This document shows, one piece after another, positions 15,057 to 26,990 of a DNA stretch of 64,000 nucleotides. The translations under genes and the position numbers were made by a program. Numbering within the stretch: the first letter of the stretch is position 1; each line of letters begins with the position of its first letter. The notes beneath the pieces are model-generated. The model had not been told where the DNA came from and ran no database searches. It worked only from the letters and a program-made list of their open reading frames with translations. This stretch comes from Druceiella hillmani (lineage: Eukaryota; Arthropoda; Insecta; Lepidoptera; Hepialidae), in contig JAYKKI010000062.1 in the NCBI GenBank assembly GCA_039881145.1, positions 565,501 through 629,500 on the forward strand. The letters are read 5' to 3'.

Positions 15057-16175
15057 AAGTATTAAATATTTGTCTGGTCGAAAAGAAAATCTAATTTCAA
15101 AAATGAAAATGCTATTTTTCTACGCAAGACATGTTAAATATATTAATTAAAAATATTTTGAATATAAAAACAAAAACCAAAAATGCCAAGAATTTAAATA
15201 AAACAAATACGTTGCTGTGTTCTTTTTCGTGACGTGTTACAAGCCAGGAGTTACGAATTAAAGAAATAAGATGCACTGCTCACGAAAGATAATAAAATTT
15301 CAGACAGTCTTTGAAAAGGTTTATTCCACAATATTTTTTATAATTAAATATGGACTCCCCATAAAAGGCTATTTTATATTGACAATCAATTTATATAGTC
15401 TTAAAATGGATTATTGATTACAATTTTATTACTAGATTTGATTTTTTTTAAATATTAACTAAAATTGAAATGTAATGCGGACATATATTTTGAGGATGTG
15501 ATAATAGTCTTGTTTAAAACATGGTATAAAGCTCATTGATAATACATATTTAGCTATTAATTATATAACAGTAAGTACGTACATTATTTCGCAAAATGAC
15601 CTTGGCTTCGAAATAGTCACATTTTATGAAGCCCGAATAAGTCGATTAAATAATACCTCCTGCGGCAAAACAACGTAACAAGAAGATCCTTAAAAATGTT
15701 TAACCATAATGCTTTAAAATTTGTTCCTGCACGCAAACGAGATTGAGATAATCCCATATAGTTTTGGGCCCAATCGTTATAAGAATAAAAGTAACAGTCA
15801 CAACGTTCATGCTATTTCCTGGTGGCTAAATCACTGAATCGTTTAGTTTTTCGTTTGTGAAAAATACCAGCTTTTTTAAATTATGGTCTATTTCTATAAC
15901 GTCAGATCCATCTTCACCAACCTCCTTTCAATATTACCATTAAAATTTTCTTAAATCCTTAATAACAGGGTATTTTCATTTCAATTGTTATTTCTATTAT
16001 TACTAATTTGGTTGGTATGAAGCGAGAATCAAAAGTATTGGAATACTGAATATTAATGATTCGGTAACGCATACCAAAAATTTAAAAAAATTGGTAATCG
16101 TCTTGTCGAGGTTCAGATTTATTTTACGTACATTTTATTTTGAAAATATTGCAACATTTTGGTGCACGCATCTAA
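15057..16175. other. Intergenic, nothing recognised
   Basis: No supported gene, RNA or element. Confidence 0.5.
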
Positions 16176-16320
16176 ATTTTATCCTACTATATTAATGCAA
16201 AGTGCACTTGTTTGTTCATGAATACATTTACAATTGAGTAAAAAATCGGTATCAAATTTGTCGTAGGTAAAGGAGATATGTTGGATTAGTACATATAATT
16301 CTGCGCCAACATAATATGAA
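16176..16320 (-). repeat. Dispersed repeat end, opposite orientation
   Basis: Begins 'atcctactatattaatgcaa', then 'cttgtttgttcatg' and 'aaaaaatcggtatcaaattt'. This is the reverse-complement type of the family at 4985-5190 (family wording 'ATCCTACTAATATTATAAATGCGAAAG...CCGATTTT.ATGAAATTTGG'). It is diverged. Confidence 0.45.
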
Positions 16321-17539
16321 ATTCATAAAAAGTTTTTTTGGATTTCTGTTATCATGCCGATCTATATTTCCGTGAGATTTGGTTTAAACATATTTATCGA
16401 TTCAAAATAATAAACATGTGACCTCTTAATCCAAGAAATAGCATTGTTCTTCCGGAATGAAGCTCAATGTTTCTATTAAATAATACAATTTTAGTGCTAT
16501 ATTACGTCAATAGGTGACAATATATTAAATGTACTTAGGATCACGGATGCCTATCATAAAGTAATCATGCCATCTGGTTGAAAAATTCGAGCAGAACAAC
16601 CCCTGAGAGCTACATACACTAAGCAAGTACAAGAAACAATTTGTCTGCATAATTTCTAGATCTATTTCAAGGTAAGACAGATTTTCCTAAATATTTAATT
16701 TAATGTTACCGAGTAATTCAAATGTTGAAAAATTTCGCTTCTTGAACATTAAAATTGAAATAATTATAAAATTATTTTTGGAATAAATTTCAGCATTAAC
16801 GCAATATATTCAAAAGCTTAAATTGAGAAAAATAGATTATGGTATCATAGATGGAAAGAAGCGTCTCAGATTACTTTCATTTTACATTTATATATTACGA
16901 ATTGTAGTTTTATATTTTTAGGCTTAGTACTCTTTTTTTTGAAAGAAATTTTTCGTTAAGTCTTCATTTAAAGAACATTAAATTTTCATGTCTTGAAGGC
17001 AAAATAATTGTAGCTACAATATTACTGATCACGAATTCTTATCTTCACCAAATTTTAATTGCAAAGGGTCGAAATCCATTAGTACATTGTCGCTTGAGTG
17101 ATGTCACATTTTACTCGCTTACAGGGCTTTGAAAAACCAAGCACGTACAGCAAAATAGCGACCACATGTTGACTTTTCCGTTTGCAAGCTTTTCCAAAAC
17201 TTTCCGCACGGGATGGGTGAACGAACCCTTTATACGCTTCCCGACGTACGGCTTGCTCTCAACAAGGCACTTGTAATCCAAGCACTCAGTCTCTCGACAA
17301 CTTTACTACTTATGAGCAAATTGTCTCTAGGTTTTAAGAAAGAAAATATCCTTCAAGTGGTTGTTGAATTTTAATTAACTCATGTGATGGGGCATCAATG
17401 TTGTTGGCACGTAATTTATTAGTCTTAAAATAAATACTTTTTTCGGTGAATATGTTAAATATTGAATACCAAATTTAAGTGTGTGTTTGTGGTTCACTGG
17501 TCTATTCTCTTTTGGTTTTTTGGTGAATATGGTGAAAAG
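16321..17539. other. Intergenic; small GC-elevated patch at 17150-17330
   Basis: No gene. The 17150-17330 stretch is richer in G+C than its flanks but has no convincing frame, fold or known repeat wording. Confidence 0.4.
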
Positions 17540-17690
17540 CGATCATGTATTAGAATCTGAATTTTATCCTTTCAATTCCCTTTAATATTAAACCCCTTTA
17601 GGGGTTGAATTTAAAAGTCAATCCCTGTTTAGTCGCTGCCTAAAGTATGCAAAGAGAATTTTTTTCGAAACTAACATCCCTTTTAATATT
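17540..17690 (+). repeat. Dispersed repeat fragment with CCCC..GGGG hairpin
   Basis: The short stem 'aacccctttaggggtt' is followed by 'gaatttaaaagtcaatcc', 'gctgcctaaagtatgcaaag' and more. The same order (ttgaattttgaaaat, then a gcctacat block) recurs at 54130-54265, so the two are copies of one old family. Confidence 0.45.
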
Positions 17691-18931
17691 TTTATTCGTT
17701 TAAAAATCTTTAACTTTTTCACCGCTAAGAAATAGATTTCTTAAAAACTGAAACATTCGTTCAAATATCTACTTTTAAAAGTATTTTAACAAAGTCATGT
17801 CATTTCTTTTATCAATACAATTTTGTAGTCCTCTTCCATTCCTTAGAGAATGGAGTTCCGTAGGAATATATTTTTTTCAAAAAACTGTTAAATAAATATT
17901 TAGTTATTTATTTTGGGGGTACTTTTACAAAATGTCGAGATTTACAAACATCTAATATTTATTCCCCCAACAAATTCTTAATGTTTCGAGGTTATGGAAC
18001 TATGTATTTTTTTCTTTTACAAATTTGGACTATTTCACTTATTAATTGAATTTATAAAACCTTTAGTGAATGTCCAGGTTATAAAAAGAACTTGTGTCAA
18101 ATTACTAAAACCAGCTGTTTGAATTAAGCGTTGAAACATCAGTCAGTTTCTGTTTGTTTATATTATAGGTGAAAGGAGAAAGAAGGAAAGTCTTTTAAAA
18201 GAAAATTTCCTGTTTAATAATATAATATATTTGAAAGTAGCACGACAAAACGCATAGTTTAAAAAAGTTTATAAACCTTTTCAGAAAAAATTAGAAATTT
18301 TTTTTTTATAACTTTTAAATATTCTTCGATTCATGGTAGAAAATTCATTGTAGATAGATTTACGGTAACATTATGAAGACATTGACTGTAAAATAACAGA
18401 TACGCCTTACATGTACTTTGCTCCATATTTGTTGATTCATAGCCTGCTTGCACGTGTTATCTTGCACGAGCTAACTGAGTTTATTGCCAAAATTATAACT
18501 AACATGGACAGTTATCTGGATAAAAAAGGAAAATTCAAAAATATTTCCTCCAACGAAAAACATGCTGGCTGAAACAAATTCAAAATGGAGGTGAATTATT
18601 TGAAAATAGAAACAAGTGTTAAAACAGTTAATATATCATGCAAAAGGAAGAATTGTTTCAGTACAAATATTTGACAAGTATGTGGTAGGAAGGATCATGA
18701 AAGTAAAATATTAACTTTATAGATATTAAATGATGTAAAACGACTTCGTAGTTTTCCAATAATATAATTATGCTTTCGACAATCGGAGGATGTAGATAAT
18801 GAGATCACTCTAACATAATGCAAGATGAATTAAATTGTGTAATTATTAAGTACGTGAATGGGTCGCAATTAAGTAGTCATTGAATAGGTATTTTTGTAAG
18901 CTATTTCCTCGTTTTTGGAATAAGGCATACT

Positions 18932-19097
18932 CTGCGGCGAATTATTTTGTGTAATATAAAATTTTGTATTCTATGTACCAAAAAAGCTTTTGGATGAAAA
19001 TGTTAAATCAATATATTTCACATATTTACCTAAAAGCTTTTTGATATTTACACACATAAAATATTCAATTTTGTATAACACAAAATAATTTGCTGCT
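18932..19097. repeat. Fold-back (inverted repeat) element
   Basis: The left arm runs from 'ctgcggcgaattattttgtg' to 'aaaaagcttttgg' (18932-18993). The right arm (19031-19097) is its imperfect reverse complement, ending in 'cacaaaataatttgctgctg'. Weaker complementarity continues through the centre, so nearly the whole 166 bp can fold on itself. It has no coding capacity. This looks like a fold-back MITE or an old palindromic duplication. No clear target-site duplication was found. Confidence 0.7.
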
Positions 19098-22000
19098 GAA
19101 ATTTATGGAGCATTATGACTTAAATTTTATCTTTTCACTAAGGAAAATGAATTACGTAAGAAAATCCATAATTCTACATCGTCATCAAAAGTTAAGTTCT
19201 ATCTCTAAAGAACATTTTTACGTGAATATAACGTCAAATCGCCTGAAGGTTTGTTATTAGCATAATTTATTGGAAGACTTTTTTTTAAATGTTTTACTGA
19301 TGAATCGTAGTTATGATAGTATATGTACAAGACGATATTTAAAATTTCAGTCATAATAATATGTAAACTACCTCAAATTATTTATTCTAGTACGTTTCGA
19401 TGACATAATACTGCAATCAGCCAAGATATTTTTATAGTGTTATAATATATTAATATTAATTTACACCGTAGCTTCACAAAAAGGATAAAGAAATAAATAT
19501 AATTGATTATGATTAATTACATCTTTTAATTTTGGATTTCCTTCAAAAAAGTAGAAAAATATATAAACCAACTTTAATTTGAGCATTATGGAAACAGTAA
19601 CTAACCTATTAAATACGAGTGAAACTTGCATTACTAAGATTTTGGTCATAGGTTGATATAAAATAAATTATAAATATGAAACTATTCCATTAAACGGTCT
19701 ACAAATTTTAATTTTATCTTTCTTTACTTAACAAAACCCTGTTACTATACTTTTATATATACTGAACAAAACACAGTTTATTTTTCAATAGGTAGAGCGG
19801 ATAGGCTGTTTGTGTATGTGTGTGTAACACGATAACTTCTGTAAAATTCATGAGATTTAAAAAAATGGGCAGGCATTCTTTATTTCATTCCTCTATTTCA
19901 GTTCAAATTTGACAAAAATCTACCATCTTAAACCGCCATTTTGGAAATAGAAAAACTTTTTTGCGATGACGAACATATGATAAATTTTTAAATCAGGGGT
20001 TTTAGCAGTTACATGTACCTCAAATTAAAGAAATTAAATACCAATATATACTGATTTTAAAATGGGACTGAAGGGTTTTATTAGGGTACATTTATTTATT
20101 ATCCTAATAGAGTTCTACAGTACTATTTAAAATAAAAAAAGGACTGAAGAGCTGTATTAGAGTATGTTATATTATTAATAGGGTGATAGAATAGACCGCA
20201 GTAAAATTATATGAATTGTAAAATTTATATAATAATGAAGAAATGTCAAGTGAGATGAAAAAAATTATATTAGGTCAGTGCCGCCTGTAATCAAGAAAAA
20301 TTTAAACCCGATTTTCATTTCTATGTATTTTTAATGTAACATTAAAAACTAAAATCGTTGCGTTTTGAATATATATAATCGACCAAAATACTGTCGCAAT
20401 GAAACTGCCAAATATTTCATTTAAATAACATGACTCCGTGACAAGTTTAGTAATTCCTATGGCTAAAATTAATATCCCATAACTTTGATCTTCCTATCCG
20501 TATGTCGTCATTGAAAGCGTACTGGACCCAAATTTTTCAGTTGATCCTGACGAAGATATATTCATCCAAAAATTTAAGAGTTCAGTCAGGTGAAAACAAA
20601 GATAGGATGGCAAATAATAAAAAATTAAAAGGGAAAATAACTTATAACTTCTCTAATTAGATCCTATATGGTTTCTTATTTATTTGTAAAAAAGTTACAG
20701 CATGAAATGCAAAATATTAAGGACTAACTCCAAATTACACAATAATAACACATGTTGCTAAAGATCTCATTTATTAAGTTCGCATACCGACATTCAATTG
20801 AAGGTAAAGCGCCATCCCCACTTCTATTTCATTACTTACGGCAGACGCACAAACCGATTCATACCATCAACGGTAATAAGAAATTGTAGCATGAAAATAC
20901 TTATAAACTAAAACTCGTTTTATACATCGTATCGTATTTGAAAATTTATAAGTTAAAACTTTTTCCCATTTTTTCTCCCAATAATATAAGATAAAAATGT
21001 GGTATCATATTGCAATTAGCCATAAGGCAGCAGAGTTTTTTTTGTGCTTTATTTTATGTTGAAAAATTGATTACCATTTTAATTACTAGTAAGTAATTAA
21101 TTAAAGTTATTGTCGCAGAAAAATGAACCATATTTGGCATCAATCATGAAGGCCTGAGGGATAGCAGAGAAACTTCCTATTTGTATAAAACCGCTATCAA
21201 ACTAAGGCACTGTTAAATGGTCAGATCGTTCAGATGATTATACTGTTTATCTTATGTGATCAAAATTTTACAATATTTAGAAATTTTCTGTTAATAAACG
21301 ACTCTATTATCAAGTGAATTTAATTATTTAAAAAAATTATGATAAATATTTTCTTGTGCTAATTGAAAGAATTCATAAAAATATTTTGTTATTACAGTAA
21401 TTTAAAAAAAATTATCTATCGTATGAAAGAAAATATTTAGTGAGTGTAAAATTGAGGTAAAATAAGACATTTTTTAAACGAATATTAATATAAAATTAGC
21501 AGATCAAGTAATAAAAAACCAAACGTGTGCATAAGCCAAATTCCTGAAAAAATTATTGGTTTTCATATTTAAACCGACATTTGTTTTTTTCTTCTTAATC
21601 TAATTACATCATTTAACATTTAACACATTGAACATTATCATAGGCTACATTTTGATGAGTGACCGAATTCCAAGGAGAGATTAAGAAACAGAAACTAAAT
21701 TATATAATGGAAAAAAGATAAGAAAAATATATATAATATGATAAAAATTATCAAATATTTGGATCGATCCAATTTGTGGATAAAATATTAATTTCTTGTT
21801 TTTTTATATATTACATAAATTTAAAAGATAACAAAAGGTAATATTTTAATTCTAACACAATTTTTTTTGGTCAAAAACGACCTCCAACCTACTCAGATCT
21901 TCAATGAGGTGTTATTATTTCTATAATTAATTAAACGTTCAAGACGAGCTTTAAAATTTAACAAGTGGACTCTTCTGACGTTTACGGAAATGAGCATGAC

Positions 22001-22555
22001 GGAAACACCCTTCGTTGAAATAATAATGTATATTTATTTTTCAAATAAATTTTCATAATCCACGACCGGAATTACTTGCTATTTTTACGTAAAGGCTCTA
22101 TTGGTTAATTTACTTTCCAGCGAAGTTCTAATAAAGCGGGTAATTGGATTACATGTCCGGACAAGAGTAGGACCATGTTATTTTTTCCAAGAAAATTCTA
22201 CCGGGTGTGTCGTTCATTACGGTTGGAACTAGGTAAATCATCCGTCTTTGTTACGTAAAATATTATGTATTAATATTATCTAACCGGGTTTGTTTTGGTA
22301 ATGTGCTAAATAGTGTCTCCCGTGCAACAAAACATATAATTAAAATATTTGAAGTCTCAGATACATCAATCTCAATGATTTTCTTAAAAAATCAATAACA
22401 CTAGATAAATAAGAAGGGAAGTATTATTCTATATATTATTTAACATAAATATAAACGAAACTGATCTGCTATAACAGTGTACCTATCGATATCTCAGTGC
22501 AACACTGAGATAGAAAAAGAATACTATGTTTAGATATAGATAACGTTTCAGTATT
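19098..22555. other. Intergenic, nothing recognised
   Basis: No supported gene. There is one perfect 10-bp hairpin at 22490-22512 (tatctcagtg, 3-nt loop, cactgagata). Text near 19790-19960 ('acacgataacttctgtaaaa', 'accgccattttgg') recalls a dispersed repeat but could not be placed. Confidence 0.4.
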
Positions 22556-22560
22556 ATAAT
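22556..22560. repeat. Target-site duplication, left (ATAAT)
   Basis: ATAAT immediately before the left LTR matches ATAAT immediately after the right LTR. In this A+T-rich sequence a 5-bp match alone is weak, but its exact position at both LTR borders supports it. Confidence 0.8.
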
Positions 22561-23655
22561 TGGTGTGGCGTACGCGTATAAATAGCACAAACGCTACTTG
22601 GTCAAATTAGTCGTACCAAAAAAATTTTTTAAATAATCTAAAACAATATTTCTCTATATTCAAACCTATGAAAATCACCGACTAGAAGAGTCAGGGTTTA
22701 TATTAACATCTATCAAACCGTTACATCATTGGTTTATTCTCGGAATAACAATGACAATATATGCGCAAATCAGTTATCATTCAATGACCTGAAGATTTAT
22801 GCACCAGGTTGGTCTTTGCACTCCCAGGAACTCCTTATAGATGAGAGCCGAGAACTTCCAAGGTCCTAGTTTCCAAATAGGCTGGCATTTGCGTCAATCA
22901 GGGTAACTCTTCCAATCGTATTCCAACTCCAAAATGATTTATTCCTCAACACGGGGCAAGTTTTTGAGTCGCCTCATTATATCCAATGCGATAAGGGCTG
23001 ATACAGTGAATATTTCGAAATTTGCATTCAAATTAAATAAGACGAATTTATGTTAATTACACCTTTAATAACAACTTGATGCATTAAAATTTACAAACTT
23101 TTCTTAAATAGAATTATATAAATTGGCAATTAACCAGCAAAGCTTTTTTAATTGTAAACCGCGGTTACCAAATACAAATCTGATTCAATTTTAATTTAGT
23201 CTCATTAATTTTATCACGATTTGTTTCAGCAGAAATTCAAAGAAGAATTAATGAAAAAAAATTTATCTAAAACGAGCTGCTACTATAAAGGTATCTAAGA
23301 CGAAAAAAAATGTAGAATTTTTAAAATAAAAGACGGAAAAATTTCTAAAAAAAATCGGATATTCTAGACCAAGTTACATTAATTCCTAATTGTACTCTTT
23401 ACATCCAGGATTATTAATTTTGCGGCTTGCTACACATTTTAAAATTAAAGTTGCCAGCATCATTATAGCCCCGTGGTGAAACGTCAAAAATATTAAATGA
23501 TTTGCGCTAATTTTATTTTAATAAATTTATTTTTGCAACCAAAAACCCAATGATAATTCCTGGCGCTAATCAGATAATTTTAAAGACAGTTAATAATAAC
23601 AATTATGCTTCAACATATATTTATTAATAACTGTAACTTATTTATTGTCCAAACA
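22561..23655 (-). repeat. BEL/Pao 3' LTR
   Basis: About 1.1 kb. It aligns along its whole length with 29052-30123: shared blocks include the tataaata segment near 22578, 'gagccgagaacttccaaggt', 'aataggctggcatttgcgt' and the terminal 'tttattgtccaaaca'. In element orientation it starts TGTTTGG and ends ACCA, so it has TG..CA termini. The two LTRs differ by many substitutions and small indels, so the insertion is old. Confidence 0.92.
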
Positions 23656-23667
23656 TTCTCCCCGCCA
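23656..23667 (-). promoter_or_regulatory. Polypurine tract
   Basis: The minus strand reads 'tggcggggagaa' directly before the 3' LTR. A purine-rich run at exactly this place is the plus-strand priming site of LTR elements, which supports the minus orientation. Confidence 0.75.
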
Positions 23668-23859
23668 TAGGAAAATTTTGAAATCTTCCAAAGCATAACA
23701 AAATTAATATCTATTACCTCCAGAAATAGTTAGGCTTATTCTATTTCAATTTTAAATAAATAATATACAAGTTTTAAAAATATCTTATATTTATATATAT
23801 ATATATATTATCTATTGTGTGGGGAAGACTTTTAAAAGTTCCGAATTTTTTCTTTACCA

Positions 23860-24628
23860 TTACAACTCGAATAAATTTACCAGAACCTGGGTGGATCACC
23901 GTGATTATCCTTAAACACCAATTCTAAAGAAGAACTTCATCTTGTTCCAATATCAACTACGTGATCAGAAGACGTCCATTTCTGCCTGACATAACAACTA
24001 TACGTTACAAGGTATGCAACTACTAGAAGCGCAATTTTTTCAAAATGATTGGAACATTTGATCTAATAATTTCTTACGACGAGTAAGATTAAAACGCTGC
24101 TCAGAGAGATTCGATCCTGGAAGATGTTACATGAGAAAATGTGCAGGTTTTATAACTACAGGATCTGGATTAGCAGACAAAACTCGCCTAACTGTGCTTT
24201 AGCGCTCACAAAATTAGTACCATTATCGGAATATAAGTAAGAAACTGGACCACATTATGAAATAAAACAACTAAAAGCTGCAAGAAGAACATTAGCGGTC
24301 AAGTCTGAGAATAATTCGACATAAATGGCCTTAGTTACGAGGAAAAAAACAAACAAATATATGCCTTTTATGAATATTGTCCTCTAGGGCGACTAAGCAA
24401 AATTTTAATTGGACCGACATAGTGGACTCTAATATGTACTAAAGAATTTGTTTCAATAAACCTATAAGCAGGAAGGTTTGCCATTTTTGAAGTAGGTTCA
24501 TAAGGATTGACAACAAAACATATATGGCATTTTCTTATCCTTTTTCTAATGATTGTCTTCGCATCTAATCTCCAATATCGGTGTCGTAAAATAAATATTA
24601 GAAGTCCTGATCCCGTATGAAAATTCAT
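23860..24628 (-). pseudogene. BEL/Pao integrase remnant
   Basis: Read on the minus strand. A zinc-binding region at 24628-24400 shows 'HTGSGLLIFILRHRYWRLDA' and 'CHICF' (the H..H..C..C class), then 'FIETNSLVHIRVHYVGPI', where the family has F.....D..GP. The catalytic core at about 24345-24170 shows 'TKAIYVELFSDLTANVLLAA' and 'YSDNGTNFVSAK', the second D of the DDE triad. A C-terminal part follows with 'QKWTSSDHVVDIGT' and 'DNHGDPPRFW'. The first catalytic Asp appears replaced (VHYVGP) and stops interrupt the frame, so it is inactive. Confidence 0.88.
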
Positions 24629-25019
24629 AATATGATACTAAGTTATAATAAGGTTTACAACACAATTTTGTTTCGGTAATAAAATTAGATGTTTTACTTC
24701 AATAGGTAAAACCGGTTTTGAAAGTCTTCCGCCTATTCTTAAAATGCCATTTTCGTAAATAAAAATAGACAGGTTAATCAGATCCATCGAAGGAGGCTTG
24801 TTATTTCTCAAGGTCTTTATATCTTCTACAAGTTTAATACTCTGAACTTATCGTAGTATAATTTTTTCAGCGGTCCATAAATTGTTGACAGTATCTGAAA
24901 AACTTAGTATCTTTTTAAATATTTCAGAACGTACACGACGATACGCAAACGTTTATTCCAAGTAAAAATGCGTTGTGCTAATTCACAGTTGTTAAATTAT
25001 TCGTATTGGACAATAGTAA

Positions 25020-25580
25020 CTAACACTTTAGACTTATGTTCCGGTAATGCATTATCATTACTAAGAGAGAATTTAAAAGGACCATTAGGAAGGAAGCTGA
25101 TGTAACCATGAAGGTCCATTCCACCATAAATCGTGTAAAAAGTGGCAAAGGCAATTTCCCATTAGAAAGACAGTGGCTTAGATTTTCGATCTTTGCGACA
25201 TGACAGAATGATTTAAATGGTGAATTCTCCTGACACTGTGCTACTTTACTGCTCACAAATACTGACCAACGATTCGGTGATGAATGTAACCATGAATGTG
25301 CGATCATAAAATCGTAAAATGCAGATATTTCGGCAACAGGGACACTTTCTTTATGCGTGTTCTGTATTATCCGTACAAGTTTGGACATTAAGATAGCAGC
25401 ATATAATTTCACACGAGAGAGAGACGATATTTTTGAATAAACTTTCGATTTTGCACGCAATAACTGGACGGAAGTGTTTCATGTAAAATCAGTAGTATGT
25501 ACATAAATAACGCATCCATAACCATTCATACTAACGTCATAAAAGGCGACAATTCGAACAATGCAGTCGTTATAAATTCC
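25020..25580 (-). pseudogene. BEL/Pao RNase H and connecting region remnant
   Basis: The upstream part reads 'IVRIVAFYDVSMNGYGCVIY', equivalent to the 'HGFCDAS..GYGAV.Y' start of the family's RNase H. It continues with 'AKSKVYSKISSLSRVKLYAA' (family: SR..P.K..SIPRLEL.AA), then 'WLHSSPNRWSVFVSSKVAQ' and 'IENLSHCLSNG', the degraded form of ENPAD..SRG that precedes the integrase. The longest surviving open frame is 146 codons. Frameshifts separate it from RT. Confidence 0.88.
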
Positions 25581-25689
25581 AACGTGATGTGGATTTTTTG
25601 ATGTAGACATCAAGGGTAATTCCTGCGTTAAAGCTTTCAATCAGGTTGTCAGACGGTTTTTCATCCCTACCAATATTGCTTAACCACAA

Positions 25690-26580
25690 TTATTTTATAA
25701 TAAAATTAGCAAATAAAATTGCTGGAGCAATTAAACCAAGAACATCAAATAAACGAGCAATTGTGAAGAGCATGCTTCGTTTTGTAAATTGTTCGTAAGT
25801 AAATGAAGACGTAAATAGGACATAATCATCATTCAGTTTCCATGAAAGTTCTAAAACTCTTGAGATATCCGAAATCCGAGAGAAGTCCACTGAATCACGA
25901 TGTAAATCTGGGAGACTTTCAAGTACATTCGTAGAATCTTTAGTACATTTAACTTAGTCAAAGGTGCCAGATTTGAATAACGAGAACAATTTTTGAGAAA
26001 GTTTGAGTCCATATAGTTCATCTGTAACTGAGTTAACCATATCATCCATCTAAAGTTTAGAATTTGCTGCTTTGGCAGCATCGGAAAAATGAAGACTCAT
26101 ATCTAGAGCTAACTGACGAATGGTGCGCATAGCTAAATATGGGCTCGACTTAAGACAAAAACGAATACTATTGAACTCAAAGGTTTTTGCACATTCTTTG
26201 CTATCAAACCGAAACAATAAGCTGAAATATTTACTATGATAATTAAGAACTCTAATTTATATTATATGTGAACTTAATATCAGCCATCATAGCGACTAGG
26301 AGAGATGAAATTCAAGTAATAATAAAAATATGTTAACTTGTAAATTAGGACCGGTAGGAAGAATATCATTTAAAGATAATCTGTATTTGTTTTCGCACTT
26401 TCGTTAAGCCCAATTCAAGGCAAAGGTTTATCAGAACGCGTTACGGCGTAATGTGGAATGTAATATCCGTCATCCAAAATATTAGAATCCGAAATCTCGG
26501 AAAGGTAATCTTCCCTAATATATTCTTTCAAAACTTATATTATAATTTTCACCTAGAGATATATCAGGGATTTTAATAAA
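25690..26580 (-). pseudogene. BEL/Pao reverse transcriptase remnant
   Basis: In order on the minus strand: 'EYIREDYLSEIS' and 'YYIPHYAVTRSD' (family: YYLPHHAV), 'GLNESAKTNT' (family: FDASAKT), 'SLNDILPTGPNLQ', 'MRTIRQLALD', then 'MDDMVNSVTDELYGL' where the family has the catalytic YVDD, and finally 'KRSMLFTIARLFDVLGLIAP'. The residue before MDD is a stop codon and several frames must be used, so the enzyme is dead, but every landmark is present and in order. Confidence 0.92.
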
Positions 26581-26990
26581 TTGGCTTTCCAGGGCCATAA
26601 CACGACATTTTGCAAAAACGCATGAATTACCTAATTCCGTTGGATATTAAAAGTATGGTAAAGCGACAAAATACCTGCCATCATCGGCACGCGATACAGA
26701 CAATGTAAACAAATTCCTAGACTCTTCAGGGCTCAAAAAATGGAAATTCGGTACCTCTTCACAATGACCAAAATTTCTGTGTTCTATCATTGAGAAGTAG
26801 CTGCATGAATAACTACATTAGGACAGTCACCCATCAAAATCATCCACGTGCTTCTATTTTGTTCCCTAAAGAAATGTAAGGAAGTAATTGTGTACATAGT
26901 ACAACATCTACGTTTCCAGTAATATTCTCTGTCAAATCTGCTAGCGGTAAATCTTTCAAGTAATCCATATCACACTTTTGTACATAATGA
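26581..26990 (-). pseudogene. BEL/Pao protease to RT N-terminal remnant
   Basis: The minus strand shows 'YLKDLPLADLTENITGNVDV' and 'LPYISLGNKIEARG', the flap and C-terminal part of the Pao-type aspartic protease (family: L.GLPLAD...IDLLLGAD), then 'WVTVL' or 'GDCPNVVIHAATSQ' by frame. 'SVSRADDGRYFVALPY' and 'CRVMALESQFIKIPDI' follow, the conserved DGRY.V.LP and LE.....P region before the RT fingers. Interrupted by stops. The active-site Asp region was not securely located. Confidence 0.82.

Noticed and set aside
22572..22585. TATAAATA as LTR promoter
   Set aside because: It is on the strand opposite to pol and near the U5 end of both LTRs, so it does not fit the element's own transcription start.
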